Below, piece after piece: positions 62,001-64,000 of a stretch of DNA of 64,000 nucleotides. The translations under genes and the position numbers were made by a program. Numbering within the stretch: the first letter of the stretch is position 1; every line of letters begins with the position of its first letter. Source of the stretch: Plectrocnemia conspersa (Eukaryota > Arthropoda > Insecta > Trichoptera > Polycentropodidae). The stretch spans positions 372,001 to 436,000 of the forward strand of contig VTFK01000098.1 of the NCBI GenBank assembly GCA_009617715.1. The letters run 5' to 3'. The notes under the pieces are model-generated. The model worked only from the letters and a program-made list of their open reading frames with translations, had not been told where the DNA came from and did no database searches.

Positions 62001-64000
62001 TATTGTGCAATATTCCTTTTAGTCAAGTCGTTAAAACGGCGTTTTATTTACAAGCATAAGACAAACAATATATAAGTTAATTGCAACGAAACGATCATGG
62101 GTTGTCGCTACAATTATAATTTAAATTTTCACGTAGAAAAAAATGGTTTAGTTTTTTTTGTAGTGTTGTACCTGTAGTTAGTTTTATGGTAATACATAGT
62201 TATATGCTTTATTACACTTTAAAACTCAATATTTATTCATTCTGTTATTAGAAATTTATTTCAATACTTGGTGCAATACAATGGTTATAGTCTCTTCACG
62301 TAATGCAGTAGCATGTAATCAGTCGTCAGCACGGCGATGTTCAGCTCAAGTTTCAACTAAAAAGTTGAAAGTAGCACAGTTAACATAGAAATAGCAGTTA
62401 GAATGACATGTGAAAATGTCACGTCGCTACTGCCTACCGTTTGGGAGGAGTTCTTGTGACAGACTGACACGTGTATTTTATTTCCTAAAAATGTTAAATT
62501 ATCTGATTTGTATTTATAATAATATGGAAATTTCACATCTTATTATTTTTTTTGTAATTTTTTGAAACATATTATATAATATTTTAATTCTAAAAAAGTT
62601 TTTTTTTTGTAATTTTCATTATAATTTGGTGCATAAAAATCAGCTTAAATTTAACTCAAGTTTATCATGAAATATTTTTTATTTATTTTGAATATAAAAT
62701 GCACGATATTTTTAAACTTACAAGATAAAAATAATAATACAATTAATATTAGTTTCTTTATACATCAAGTTATTTTATCTTTGTGGCAAAATAGTGCCGA
62801 ATATTTACAACACAAATTTAGTTAAATCAATGTAACGAAGTCGATTGTCACGATTTATAGTCGCGCGATCTCTAAGTGGATTTTGTAACAATTGATTTGG
62901 TTCGACTCGCGAATTTATGGTGTAGTCAACCATAAGATCCTCACAGATTCTTTAGCCAAATTTATCCCCTGTAAAAAATATTCGCTGATAACGAATATTA
63001 TTGTAACCTTTATTTTCTACATTATATTTATAAGCTATCTTTGTATTATATATTATTTAGATATATCCTTAAACAACGCTACGCCCAAGCTTAATAAAAC
63101 AACATAATAACCTTTTCAAGTAATGACATAATCCTAGGTATTATTTGTAATGTTATTTTGACAATACAAGTCTAAATATTCCGGTAAATATTTTTCGTAT
63201 TATATTAAGACATTTTTCCATTTATGATTTTTCGGTTAATAAATATACGATAGAATAATGAATATGTATTTGTAAAATAAAATTACTTGGGGCGATACAT
63301 GAGTGTTTAATTTGGCGAATTTTCCAACTTTTCTCTTGCGCTTTGGGGCTTTAATTAATGAACCGAATGAATACACAAACTCTCTTTTTGATTTTAACCG
63401 AGGTTTTGTCGTATAACACGGTCATTTTAAATGTGAATTGAAGTGTTAATTTAAACAATAGCCTATGATAATGAACCATGTTTTTTTAAATCAATATTTT
63501 GTTATATGAGCCGAATTTAAAATTCGATGATCGATTGAAACTGCCTTTTAATTTTTGGCTAAAACAAATAAAATTACAAATTTAACTTTAGAAAAAGGTT
63601 CGCACTCTATTTATGTACTTAAGTGTCGGGGGAATTGTACAAGGTTCAATAATCGCCTCTGTAAAATATTTAAATTTGTAATTTAAAACCTTAATGTAGC
63701 AGTAGATCCGACCTATCGTCCAAGGGATGCTTTCCTCCCACTGATGTCAATTCGATAAAAATACAGTCGTTGTTGACTGTTAGATTTTATCTATTGACTT
63801 TCGGTTAAATTATTATATTCTAATTTTTAATGAAGCTTAGTGTGGCTTATAACGTATTGTGTATTGTGTACATATGTAACATCGTCGAAAAAGATCCTTA
63901 CAGCTTTTTCTTATTTCATATTTAATGACGGTTTCCCAAGCTTTTATGTACCCCACTCGAGCGGTGCGCAAATTTAATTCACTTTATTTTTTTACACATA
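59006..64000. other. Presumed intronic or intergenic DNA
   Basis: No gene supported. It contains a perfect short hairpin at 59253-59278, a TGTACAC..GTGTACA palindrome at 61023-61039, and a TTTCAACTAAAAAGTTGAAA hairpin at about 62349-62368. TTAACCCTTTATTGACC at about 59930 looks like an isolated piggyBac-type end. All frames seen are short and low-complexity. Confidence 0.5.
59253..59278. repeat. Perfect 11-base hairpin
   Basis: CGGTACCTCAC, loop TGTC, then GTGAGGTACCG, an exact reverse complement. The stem is GC-richer than its surroundings. There is no following T-run that would suggest a terminator, and no such role is expected in an animal genome. Confidence 0.9.

Overview
This is an AT-rich eukaryotic nuclear window, most likely from a holometabolous insect. 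The evidence is a split gene with GT/AG introns whose product is extremely close to insect nicotinate phosphoribosyltransferase, poly(A) signals, very long non-coding stretches, and debris of Tc1, mariner and piggyBac transposons. I cannot fix the order or species from sequence alone. There are no operons, ribosome binding sites, CRISPR arrays or other prokaryotic structures.

Layout. 1-5777 (+): the last six coding exons of nicotinate phosphoribosyltransferase (NAPRT); the 5' part lies before the window. The splice joins agree in phase and the frame ends at a TGA at 5775-5777, with a poly(A) signal at about 5895. 5901-47000: about 41 kb with no coding gene I can support. It is made of AT-rich non-coding DNA, several dispersed repeat families and many decayed DNA transposons or MITEs. 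A possible untranslated exon or promoter lies at 14640-14870. 47080-48042 (+): a GC-rich promoter-like segment, then the first coding exon of an acidic, low-complexity protein (start 47305, good donor after 48010). Its identity is unproven; a weak resemblance to the amino-terminal region of the insect nuclear receptor HR4 is offered only as a hypothesis. 48050-64000: probably the first intron of that gene, containing a decayed Tc1 element, more repeats, and an unusual pair of opposed short-repeat arrays at 58550-59005.

The two genes show no functional link; they are simply neighbours on the same strand. The most distinctive content is the mobile-element record: TTAA-flanked MITEs of piggyBac type (22116-22415, possibly 32001-32490) near a broken piggyBac transposase (24473-24990), a mariner relic with TA-flanked ends (26334-27227) whose terminal sequence recurs at 51216-51231, a hAT-like foldback MITE with an imperfect 8-bp duplication (23526-23700), a pogo-like MITE (46334-46783), a long foldback (about 29095-29355), and at least four multi-copy repeat families. 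No complete, clearly undescribed functional system is visible. The best candidates for something new are the opposed-array element at 58550-59005 and the dispersed families A, B and C.
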